From: JBICHM01 sp043101835
GTDB taxonomy: Bacteria; Planctomycetota; Phycisphaerae; Phycisphaerales; UBA1924
Direction: 5' to 3'
DNA: 5,759 nt
Assembly (NCBI GenBank): GCA_043101835.1
Contig: JBICHM010000218.1
Span: 1-5,759 of the forward strand
Shown here: positions 1-5,620 of the stretch, in pieces
Layout of the letters: each line of letters begins with the position of its first letter
Numbering within the stretch: the stretch's first letter is position 1
The notes under the pieces: generated by a model
What the model was told of the DNA's origin: nothing
Databases searched by the model: none
The model's input: the letters and a program-made list of their open reading frames with translations, nothing else
Translations under genes and position numbers: made by a program

Positions 1-12
1 CTCTTCCGATCT
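1..12. other. Illumina adapter remnant at contig edge
   Basis: The first twelve bases, CTCTTCCGATCT, are identical to the 3' end shared by the standard Illumina TruSeq read 1 and read 2 adapters. They sit exactly at the window start, where an untrimmed adapter would be found. They are almost certainly not genomic. This also suggests that the window begins at a true contig end, so real sequence starts at about base 13. Confidence 0.92.
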
Positions 13-59
13 GTTGCCGCCCCGACAGCGCGGGCGCCACGGGGGCTCGTCTGACCGTG

Positions 60-605
60 CTACAGGAGGCTCTCGATCTGTAGCCCGAACCGCATCTCAT
101 AAATGGTCAGGAGTGCGGGAAACAGGTCGTACCCCCACACATACTCGTAGCCCCAGCGCCACTTGTAAACGGCTGCGGAGCGTCCCAAGTCGTGCCCGAG
201 ATCCCACAACGCCAAACCCCCTCGAAGCTCGCAATACACATCGCTGAGATCATCGAAGAGAACGAAGCGACGTTCATTTCCATCCGGATCATGGGAGGCC
301 CACTCCTCGAGGCGCTTGGTGTCGCTGCTCACAACGGCGGCAATGGAGCGTCCCATTGGTTCGGCCGACTTCCCTGCTACTTCGTCAAGCTGTGCTTGAG
401 TTCTCTCGTTGATTGACGGCGGGAAGCACGGCAGCGGCTCCACCGTCTCCACCAGCCGAATCAACAACCCCTGCAACGGCCCATAGAACGGATCCGGCCG
501 CTGCACGATCGCCGCGTCGATGAAGTCGCAGTAGGCGCGGGCGGCGGCGGCGAAGGCGGATGCTTCGGGGTCGTTGGGGGAGATCAGGTCGTGGTCGTTG
601 GCCAT
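60..605 (-). CDS. DUF5063-like hypothetical protein
   Basis: This is a complete 181-residue soluble protein with no signal peptide or membrane segment. Function is unknown. The C-terminal half resembles the DUF5063 family: an acidic, aromatic stretch DDLSDVYCELRGGLALW (residues 118-134) is followed by an aromatic-rich helix with KWRWGYEYVWG (148-158) and PALLTIYEM (163-171). In the family these positions read roughly DDLADIYrDLk.GL and W.f.f..HWG.H...AL. The identification is from memory of that pattern. Start choice: ATG at 605 has AAGGA 11 bases upstream; an in-frame ATG at 614 lies only 2 bases from that AAGGA, and a GTG at 635 is less likely. It lies 81 bp downstream of the permease gene on the same strand, with a stem-loop between, so co-transcription is possible. 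Codon use is GC-ended up to about residue 63 and clearly more relaxed after it. Confidence 0.72.
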   Translation of the reverse strand: MANDHDLISPNDPEASAFAAAARAYCDFIDAAIVQRPDPFYGPLQGLLIRLVETVEPLPCFPPSINERTQAQLDEVAGKSAEPMGRSIAAVVSSDTKRLEEWASHDPDGNERRFVLFDDLSDVYCELRGGLALWDLGHDLGRSAAVYKWRWGYEYVWGYDLFPALLTIYEMRFGLQIESLL

Positions 606-638
606 TGCAGTCATAATCCTTGTCGACCTGCGCACAAT

Positions 639-667
639 CCACGCGTTGCCCTTCGGGCAATGCGTGG
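639..667. other. Intergenic stem-loop, 13-bp stem
   Basis: CCACGCGTTGCCC (639-651) pairs with GGGCAATGCGTGG (655-667) around a 3-base TTC loop. Twelve pairs are Watson-Crick and one is G-T on the plus strand (A-C on the minus strand). The flanking CGCAC (631-635) and GTGCG (674-678) could add five more pairs across an internal loop. It begins 20 bases after the permease stop on the transcribed minus strand and ends just before the ribosome-binding region of the next gene. No T-tract follows on either strand, so an intrinsic terminator is unlikely. It could protect the 3' end, act as a processing site, or be one copy of a dispersed palindromic repeat. Confidence 0.6.
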
Positions 668-686
668 CACCCCGTGCGATCGCGGC

Positions 687-2510
687 CTACCTCGTCCCCG
701 CCAGCCTGCGCACCGTCATGTCGAACGAGCGGACCATGCTCGTCAGGATGGCCCAGACGACGACGCCGTAGACGACGGCGCTTGCGCCCGCGCCGGTGAG
801 CAGGGCGAGGGTGACATCCTGCTGGCCGCCGACGCCGCTGAGGGTTTCGCTGGCGCCGCGTGCGGGGTCGCACATCGCGTAGATGGCGGTCGCCGGGTTC
901 AGCGTCGTGAGCATGGGGCCGAGGAAGGGGATGCTCGGGCCCGCCGCGGCGCCGCAGAGGCCCAGCACGCCCGCGATCGCGCCGACGACGCCCACCGTCG
1001 CCACCGCGCTGCCGATCGCGCCCTTGCTCTTGACCGACCACTGCAGGCCGACCATCACGCAGAAGGCGAGGAACGGCGCGAAGACCAGCGGCAGCACCAG
1101 CGCGCCGGCGGGCAGCATGATGGGCGTGTTGATCGGCGTCGTGCCGACGACATCGGGCACCGTGACGCCGCCGGCGGCGCCGAAGCCGTTCGCGAGGATG
1201 TAGACGGCCGCGAAGGCGCCGGTCAGCAGCGGCGCCATCGCCAGGGGCACGAGGAACGAGATGATCCCGCGCAGCTTGCCGCCGAGGTACGCCTTGGGGG
1301 TGATCGGCGTCGTGAGCAGCAGGTCGAGCGTGCCGTCCTCGCGCTCGCGCGAGACGCTCGTCGCGGCCATGTTCATCGCGATGAGGCTGATGACGGCCAG
1401 CTCGGTCCAGAGCGTCGCCAGCAGCATGAAGCGCAGGGTGGAGCCGTTGATGGTGCCCTTGAAGTGCAGCCAGAGGATGACCAGCCCCCACACCACGCCC
1501 AGGGCGACGAAGGACCAGCGCGCGGCGCGCTTGGGGAGCGTCGTCGCTCGGGCCGCGGCTTCGCGCCACGCCACCGGGTTCTTCCACACGCTCCGCAGCC
1601 CGCGCGCCCGCTGGCGCAGCTCGAAGCGGCTCAGCGACTTCCGCCACGGCGCGCCGCCCTCCGCCGCGATCGCGCGCACCACCGACGCGCCCGCGCCCAT
1701 CAGCGCCACGCTCAGCAGCGAACTCCACAGGCACCACGCGAGCACCGGCGAGCCGTACCACAGGCGCGAGAGCGACCCCATCTCGACGAGTTCCGTCGGG
1801 TCGGGCGTGGGGTACGACGAGGGGTTGAGGAGGCTCTCCTGCGCAAGGAAGGGGTTCAGCGGGGTCATCACCGTGACGCCCCCGGCGCGGATGCCCTGGT
1901 CGATCGCCCAGGTGACGGCGAGGTAGGAGATCACCGCGATGTAGAAAACGAAGACGGCGCGCCGGCCGGCGAGGCGGCTGACGCTCATGGCGATCGCGAT
2001 GGCGCCGACGAGCAGCGCGGCGCACGCCGCGACGGCGTAGGACTTCAGGATCGTCGACCCCGGCACGCCCCCGAAGTACTGCGTGATCGCGAACAGCGGC
2101 AGGCTGCTGATCAGCAGCGCGAGGATGAAGAACAGGCGTCCGAAGAGGTTGCCCAGCACGATCTGGGCGGCCGAGAGGGGGGTGGTCAGCAGGATGTCCC
2201 AGGTGCGCGGGTTGGCCTCCTGGGCGATGGCCCCGGCCATGAAGAGGGGGGCGAGCACGCAGATGAGGCCGATCTGCAGGTAGGCGGTGTAGGCGAAGGA
2301 CTCGGCGCCCGCGGCGGCGAGGTCGCGATAGGAGAGTGCCCCCGCGCTCGACTGGGCCAGCAGCGACCAGAGCAGCACGCCGATGAGCGTCGCGAGGTAG
2401 CCGGTGCGGATGTAGAGGTGGCGCGTCCGGGTGGACCCGTTCTGGACGAGGCGCACGGCGACGGGGTTCGTCGGGCCGAGGCGCAGGAACCATCGCAGCA
2501 GGGCCGGCAT
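687..2510 (-). CDS. ABC-2-type transporter permease, two fused modules
   Basis: This 607-residue integral membrane protein is the transmembrane part of an ABC-2-type transporter; substrate unknown. It has two similar halves. Each opens with an NPVA element (NPVAVR at 15-20; NPVAWRE at 311-317), continues with a membrane segment (about 36-52; 333-349), has the ABC-2 hallmark loop (TWDILLTTPLS at 103-113 followed by GNLFGR; TLDLLLTTPIT at 394-404 followed by GGKLRG), and a TPLNP/TTLNP element (216-220; 535-539). Additional hydrophobic stretches lie near 78-96, 126-146, 158-175, 187-203, 362-384, 416-438, 467-488, 499-522 and 573-592. Start: ATG at 2510, preceded by GGAGG. The open frame extends upstream to 2747, but those 79 residues are Pro/Arg/Gly-rich and do not resemble the family. 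No ATPase gene is adjacent; it is the first gene of its leftward unit, so its nucleotide-binding partner must be encoded elsewhere. Confidence 0.9.
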   Translation of the reverse strand: MPALLRWFLRLGPTNPVAVRLVQNGSTRTRHLYIRTGYLATLIGVLLWSLLAQSSAGALSYRDLAAAGAESFAYTAYLQIGLICVLAPLFMAGAIAQEANPRTWDILLTTPLSAAQIVLGNLFGRLFFILALLISSLPLFAITQYFGGVPGSTILKSYAVAACAALLVGAIAIAMSVSRLAGRRAVFVFYIAVISYLAVTWAIDQGIRAGGVTVMTPLNPFLAQESLLNPSSYPTPDPTELVEMGSLSRLWYGSPVLAWCLWSSLLSVALMGAGASVVRAIAAEGGAPWRKSLSRFELRQRARGLRSVWKNPVAWREAAARATTLPKRAARWSFVALGVVWGLVILWLHFKGTINGSTLRFMLLATLWTELAVISLIAMNMAATSVSREREDGTLDLLLTTPITPKAYLGGKLRGIISFLVPLAMAPLLTGAFAAVYILANGFGAAGGVTVPDVVGTTPINTPIMLPAGALVLPLVFAPFLAFCVMVGLQWSVKSKGAIGSAVATVGVVGAIAGVLGLCGAAAGPSIPFLGPMLTTLNPATAIYAMCDPARGASETLSGVGGQQDVTLALLTGAGASAVVYGVVVWAILTSMVRSFDMTVRRLAGTR

Positions 2511-2523
2511 CGGCGTCGTGTCG

Positions 2524-2528
2524 CCTCC
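2524..2528 (-). promoter_or_regulatory. Ribosome binding site of the permease gene
   Basis: On the minus strand the sequence reads GGAGG followed by 13 bases and then the ATG at 2510. The spacing is longer than ideal, but this is the only strong Shine-Dalgarno match near a start codon preceding the recognisable ABC-2 sequence. It supports 2510 over the upstream ATGs at 2627 and 2747. Confidence 0.5.
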
Positions 2529-2974
2529 GGAAGGGTCGGCGGCCGGCGCCGGCGGGACCGGGGCGCCCCGGATGCGTGGGCCGGGCCGGCGCGGGGCCGG
2601 GCACGACCCGGCGTCGCTCGATACCATAGCCCGCAGTCTGGTTTCATGTTCCCGACTCCCGGTCCGCCGGCACGGCGCCTGGCGACCGTTTGACGCCTCC
2701 CCTCGGCCGGGGATTCCCGGCCACGCACGCAGGCCCGCGCCCGGCATCTGCTCGTTCGCCGGCGCGGCATAGATTGACCGAAGCGACGCAACCGCACCGC
2801 GGTTTCAGAACCCATGCAGCACACGAGAAGGGCGATGCGCCCGCTCCCACTCTGCGAGACGCTGAACACGCGACAGCAAGCACTTCCCGCTTGATCGGTT
2901 GATCCCACTGCGCGGAGCGCGCAACGGCCGCAGGCCCGCCGAACGCCGGCTCTCCTCCCGGACGAGTCGATTTC

Positions 2975-2983
2975 GGAGAAGGG
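2975..2983 (+). promoter_or_regulatory. Ribosome binding site of rny
   Basis: The purine-rich stretch GGAGAAGGG ends six bases before the ATG at 2990. It gives good Shine-Dalgarno spacing and fixes the rny start, including the 22-residue extension before the membrane segment. Confidence 0.75.
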
Positions 2984-2989
2984 TCCGCC

Positions 2990-4612
2990 ATGCCCGTGTG
3001 CACACTCATCATCCCGCAGACGCTCGCGCAGGGCGACGCCGCGACCGGCGGCCCCACGCTGACGGTCGTGCTGCTGGGCGTCGTCGCCGTCGTCGTGGGC
3101 GCCGTGATCGGGTTCGTGATCGTCCGCGCCCTGATGGCCAAGGCCGTGGCCCAGAGCCGCGCCGAGGCCGCGCGCCTCGTCGAGAACGCGAAGAGCGAGG
3201 CCTCGACGCTCGCCGAGAAGATTCAGGTGGACGCCGAGAAGCAGGTGCTCGAGCGCACCCGGAAGTTCGAGGACGAGGCCGAGCAGACGCGCCAGGAGTT
3301 CAAGGACCAGGAGCGCCGCCTCGCGAAGCGCGAGGACCTGCTCGACCGCAAGCTCGACACCCTCGCCGTGAAGGAGGAGAACCTCGCCAAGACGGCGGAG
3401 ACGCTCCAGACGCGCGAGGGACGCATCGAGAAGCGGGAGGAGGAACTCGAGGGCGTCCTCCGCGAGCAGCGGGACGAGCTGCTCCGCATCGCCGAGATGA
3501 CCGCGGAGGAGGCCCACGACCTGGCGATCCAGCGCGTGCAGGACGAGGCCCGCCACGAGGCGGCGAAGGTGCACCGCAAGATCGTCGAGGAAGCCGAGGA
3601 GCAGGCGCGGGACCGGGCGCGCGAGATCACCATCAACGCCATCCAGCGCTACGCCAGCGAGACGACCAGCGAGAGCACCGTCCGGGCCGTGCCCATCCCC
3701 TCCGACGACATGAAGGGGCGCATCATCGGGCGCGAGGGGCGGAACATCCGCGCCATCGAGAAGGCCACCGGCGCCGACATCATCGTCGACGACACCCCCG
3801 GCGTGATCGTCGTGTCGTGCTTCGACAAGGTGCGCCAGACGATCGCGGCGGTCAGCCTCCAGAAGCTCGTCGAGGACGGGCGCGTCCACCCGACGCGCGT
3901 TGAGGAGGTCGTCGCGCAGGTCCGCAAGGAGGTCGAGGAGGAGGTCGTCAAGCGCGGCAAGGAGGCCGTCATGGAGTGCAACCTCCGCGGCGTCCACCCC
4001 AAGGTCGTCGAGGCCATGGGCAAGCTGCACTTCCGGACTTCGTACGGCCAGAATGTGCTGCGCCACTCCGTCGAGGTCGCCTTCCTCTGCCAGCTGATCG
4101 CCGACCAGCTCGGCATGAACGGCGACATCGCGCGGCGGTGCGGCTTCCTGCACGACATCGGCAAGGCCATGGACCACGAGATGGAGGGCGGCCACCCGAA
4201 GATCGGCATGGAGTTCGCCCGCATGCACGGCGAGAAGGAGCCGGTGCTCAACGCCATCGGCGGCCACCACGCCGACATCCCCTCGACGAGCTTCTACACG
4301 CCCATCGTCATGGCCGCCGACGCCATCAGCGGCGCCCGCCCCGGCGCGCGGCGCGAGAGCCTCGAGCGCTACATCCAGCGCCTCGAGCAGCTCCAGGACA
4401 TCGCCCTCGGCCACAAGGGTGTCGATGAAGCCCACGCCATCCAGGCCGGGCGCGAGGTGCGCGTGATGGTCGATGCGCGCAAGGTGAGCGACGACGAGGC
4501 GTGGGAGATCGCCCGACAGATCGCCAAGCAGGTGAGCGACGAGATGACCTTCCCCGGCGAGATCCGCGTGACGGTGCTGCGCGAGACGCGGGCGATTGAG
4601 TACGCGCGCTAG
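2990..4612 (+). CDS. rny: Ribonuclease Y
   Basis: RNase Y is a membrane-anchored endoribonuclease that makes the initiating cuts in mRNA turnover, acting on the inner face of the cytoplasmic membrane. This copy is complete at 540 residues, close to the usual 510-520 plus a short N-terminal extension. Order of parts: a polar start (1-22); one membrane helix (about 23-49); a long charged coiled coil rich in Glu/Arg/Lys (about 50-220); a KH RNA-binding domain (about 226-290) with GRIIGREGRNIRAIE at 243-257; and an HD phosphohydrolase domain. All HD metal ligands are visible: His359 (LRHS), His388-Asp389 (LHDIGKA) and Asp444 (AADAIS), with GGHHAD at 424-429. The C-terminus RETRAIEYAR is family-typical. 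The start is set by a good ribosome binding site. Codons are almost all GC-ended, as expected for a resident gene. A membrane zinc-ribbon gene follows after 14 bases, probably in the same transcript. Confidence 0.98.
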   Translation: MPVCTLIIPQTLAQGDAATGGPTLTVVLLGVVAVVVGAVIGFVIVRALMAKAVAQSRAEAARLVENAKSEASTLAEKIQVDAEKQVLERTRKFEDEAEQTRQEFKDQERRLAKREDLLDRKLDTLAVKEENLAKTAETLQTREGRIEKREEELEGVLREQRDELLRIAEMTAEEAHDLAIQRVQDEARHEAAKVHRKIVEEAEEQARDRAREITINAIQRYASETTSESTVRAVPIPSDDMKGRIIGREGRNIRAIEKATGADIIVDDTPGVIVVSCFDKVRQTIAAVSLQKLVEDGRVHPTRVEEVVAQVRKEVEEEVVKRGKEAVMECNLRGVHPKVVEAMGKLHFRTSYGQNVLRHSVEVAFLCQLIADQLGMNGDIARRCGFLHDIGKAMDHEMEGGHPKIGMEFARMHGEKEPVLNAIGGHHADIPSTSFYTPIVMAADAISGARPGARRESLERYIQRLEQLQDIALGHKGVDEAHAIQAGREVRVMVDARKVSDDEAWEIARQIAKQVSDEMTFPGEIRVTVLRETRAIEYAR

Positions 4613-4626
4613 GTACACTCAACCGA

Positions 4627-5136
4627 ATGCGGGTAGGACCATCGCCACTGATCGATCCCTCGCTGGGCCTCGATCGTGAACACCGAAGAGCGTTGCACTT
4701 TGCCGCCTGGGGCCATTGCATCGTTGCCCCGTGGACTTGGCTACTGACTACCAACGGTATTGCTGCGTTCGTTGGGCTGTACCTGGTCGGAAAATGGGCG
4801 ATCCGTACGGGCCTTGGGGTTGTTCCAGATTGGCTCGGATTCGCCTTCTTTGCCCTGTACCTGCTTGTGATAGGCGCTGGGTTGCTCGTGTTCCGCCGAG
4901 TCTCGTTTGCGCCGTGGCTCTTCGCGGAGATGCGCAGTCGAGGCCATGATGTCTGCGGGCGATGTGGCTACTTGATGGAGTCGATCCCGAGTGAGACTCC
5001 TCGATGCCCAGAGTGTGGTGCGGATCGCTCGCTGATGAATCCAAAGGGCGAGGTGAGGCGCTACCCGTTCCGCAGCATGCAGTGCCTTGCGCTTGAGGCT
5101 GAAGCCGCCCGACGGCAGGAAGCCAAAGAGCCCTGA
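4627..5136 (+). CDS. Membrane protein with C-terminal zinc ribbon
   Basis: A 169-residue protein not assignable to a named family. Residues 1-28 are polar. Two predicted membrane helices follow (about 31-57 and 69-90), placing the N- and C-termini on the same side. After them comes a CxxC-x13-CxxC zinc ribbon: Cys110 and Cys113 (CGRCGY) with Cys127 and Cys130 (CPECGAD). Paired CGY/CPECG ribbons of this style are common in small Planctomycetota membrane proteins. No nuclease, kinase or transport motif is seen. It starts 14 bases after the rny stop with no clear ribosome binding site (only AGGT at 4611-4614), so it may depend on translation of rny. Codon use is looser than in rny (GTA, CGA, TTG, GTT, GAT and ACT are frequent), suggesting a fast-evolving or more recently acquired gene. 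The last codons form the 5' arm of a hairpin. A role near RNase Y would be speculation. Confidence 0.82.
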   Translation: MRVGPSPLIDPSLGLDREHRRALHFAAWGHCIVAPWTWLLTTNGIAAFVGLYLVGKWAIRTGLGVVPDWLGFAFFALYLLVIGAGLLVFRRVSFAPWLFAEMRSRGHDVCGRCGYLMESIPSETPRCPECGADRSLMNPKGEVRRYPFRSMQCLALEAEAARRQEAKEP

Positions 5137-5150
5137 GCGCAAGCTCAGGG
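5131..5150 (-). terminator. Hairpin, probable leftward intrinsic terminator
   Basis: A perfect 8-bp stem CCCTGAGC (5131-5138) / GCTCAGGG (5143-5150) closes on a 4-base loop (GCAA on the plus strand, a GNRA type). On the minus strand the hairpin is followed directly by CTCTTTGG (5130-5123), a weak U-tract, so it would stop transcripts arriving from the right. On the plus strand no T-run follows, and the 5' arm contains the last codon and the TGA stop of the zinc-ribbon gene. Confidence 0.6.
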
Positions 5151-5185
5151 ACACCCGTCCGCTCACACCCTTGTCGTGCAATTGT

Positions 5186-5211
5186 CCCCGTGCTCGCGCA
5201 CGGGGCTCTTT
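5186..5211 (+). terminator. Rightward intrinsic terminator of the rny unit
   Basis: A perfect 8-bp stem CCCCGTGC (5186-5193) / GCACGGGG (5198-5205) has a TCGC loop and is followed by CTCTTTG. It lies 50 bases after the stop of the zinc-ribbon gene, the expected place for the end of the rny transcript. The tail has only three consecutive T bases, so termination may be partial. Confidence 0.65.
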
Positions 5212-5227
5212 GTCGTGGGTTATCGCC

Positions 5228-5563
5228 GAATCCACCCGCCGCCCAGCACAGGAAGTGGTGGGTGGAGGAACCCGACCCGTCGACCAACTCCAGGTCGATG
5301 TATCCCGTGGGCCAGTCGTCGCCGATGGTGAAGGTGAACGCGGCCGGCCAACCGCAGCCGTTCGCATCCGCGTCGCCGGGTATCGGGTGGTCGGAGACCT
5401 GGATCCCCGGGTACTTGGCGCAGAGCGTTTCCCCGGAGCCGATGCGCCTGGCGACCAGGCGGCAGGGTCCCTTCGAGCTGCTGGCGTGTATCGAGACGGT
5501 GTCACCCGGCGCGACACTCACCCGGTCGGGGTAGAACCACGGGCCGCCGTCGGTGGATGCCAT
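5228..5563 (-). pseudogene. Truncated N,N-dimethylformamidase-beta-like N-terminal domain
   Basis: From ATG at 5563 there are about 112 codons of convincing coding sequence with strongly GC-ended third positions. The residues resemble the N-terminal beta-sandwich of N,N-dimethylformamidase beta-subunit-like proteins: FYPDRVSVAPGDTVSIH (10-26), CRLVARRIGSGE (34-45), GCGWPAAFTFTIGDDWPTGY (69-88), and HHFLCWA (102-108) where relatives usually have an F-V-V-R-type end. Family members normally continue for hundreds of residues; here the similarity stops at about 5228. The same frame stays open to 4748, but that extension is low-complexity, crosses both terminator hairpins and lies antisense to the zinc-ribbon gene, so it is not accepted as coding. 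A TAA at 5222-5220 lies in the frame a single-base insertion would enter. No strong ribosome binding site precedes the ATG, which is 57 bases after the kinase stop. Family assignment is tentative; a genuine short protein or an assembly frameshift remains possible. Confidence 0.45.
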
Positions 5564-5620
5564 GTCGGAACGCAGGCTAGACCCCGGAGCCGAGAGGGGC
5601 CGAGGGTCCGCAACGGCGCA

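Larger units (their letters stand above)
2511..2989. other. Divergent intergenic region, permease / rny
   Basis: These 479 bases lie between two genes transcribed away from each other, so they should hold both promoters and both 5' leaders. No protein-like frame was recognised; the open frames here are Arg/Pro/Gly-rich. Visible structure: a perfect 7-bp hairpin GGCCGGG-GATT-CCCGGCC (2705-2722); a 6-bp hairpin TGCGCG-GAG-CGCGCA (2909-2923); and a direct repeat TTGATC-GG-TTGATC (2891-2904) about 90 bases before rny. No convincing -35/-10 pair was found. The best -10-like strings are TATGGT on the minus strand (2628-2623) and TAGATT on the plus strand (2770-2775), both without a matching -35. 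Confidence 0.6.

Noticed and set aside
13..59. Possible terminator after the DUF5063-like gene (GCCCC/GGGGC)
   Set aside because: Only five base pairs across a long loop, with no T-tract, and close to the unreliable contig end.
385..2604. Long minus-strand open frame of 739 codons overlapping the permease
   Set aside because: It is a frame shadow: Arg/Pro/Ala-rich with no domain, while the neighbouring frame gives a clear ABC-2 permease.
2623..2651. Possible leftward promoter with TATGGT as -10
   Set aside because: No acceptable -35 at 16-18 bases upstream; the match is too weak in GC-rich sequence.
591..2693. Plus-strand open frame of 700 codons antisense to the permease
   Set aside because: Composition is Arg/Gly/Ala/Asp-rich and repetitive, as expected for the reverse of a high-GC coding region; no motif recognised.
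2511..2747. N-terminal extension of the permease to upstream starts at 2747 or 2627
   Set aside because: The extra residues are Pro/Arg/Gly-rich and unlike the family, and the GGAGG site precedes the ATG at 2510.
2770..2802. Possible rightward promoter around TAGATT or TTGACC
   Set aside because: TAGATT lacks a -35 partner and TTGACC at 2774-2779 lacks a -10 at the right distance.
2186..4618. Minus-strand open frame of 810 codons antisense to rny
   Set aside because: Leu/Ala/Asp/His-rich shadow of the RNase Y coiled coil; RNase Y on the plus strand is unambiguous.
4741..5517. Second minus-strand frame of 258 codons opposite the zinc-ribbon gene
   Set aside because: Ser/Arg/Pro-rich with no family features; the adjacent frame from 5563 carries the recognisable residues.
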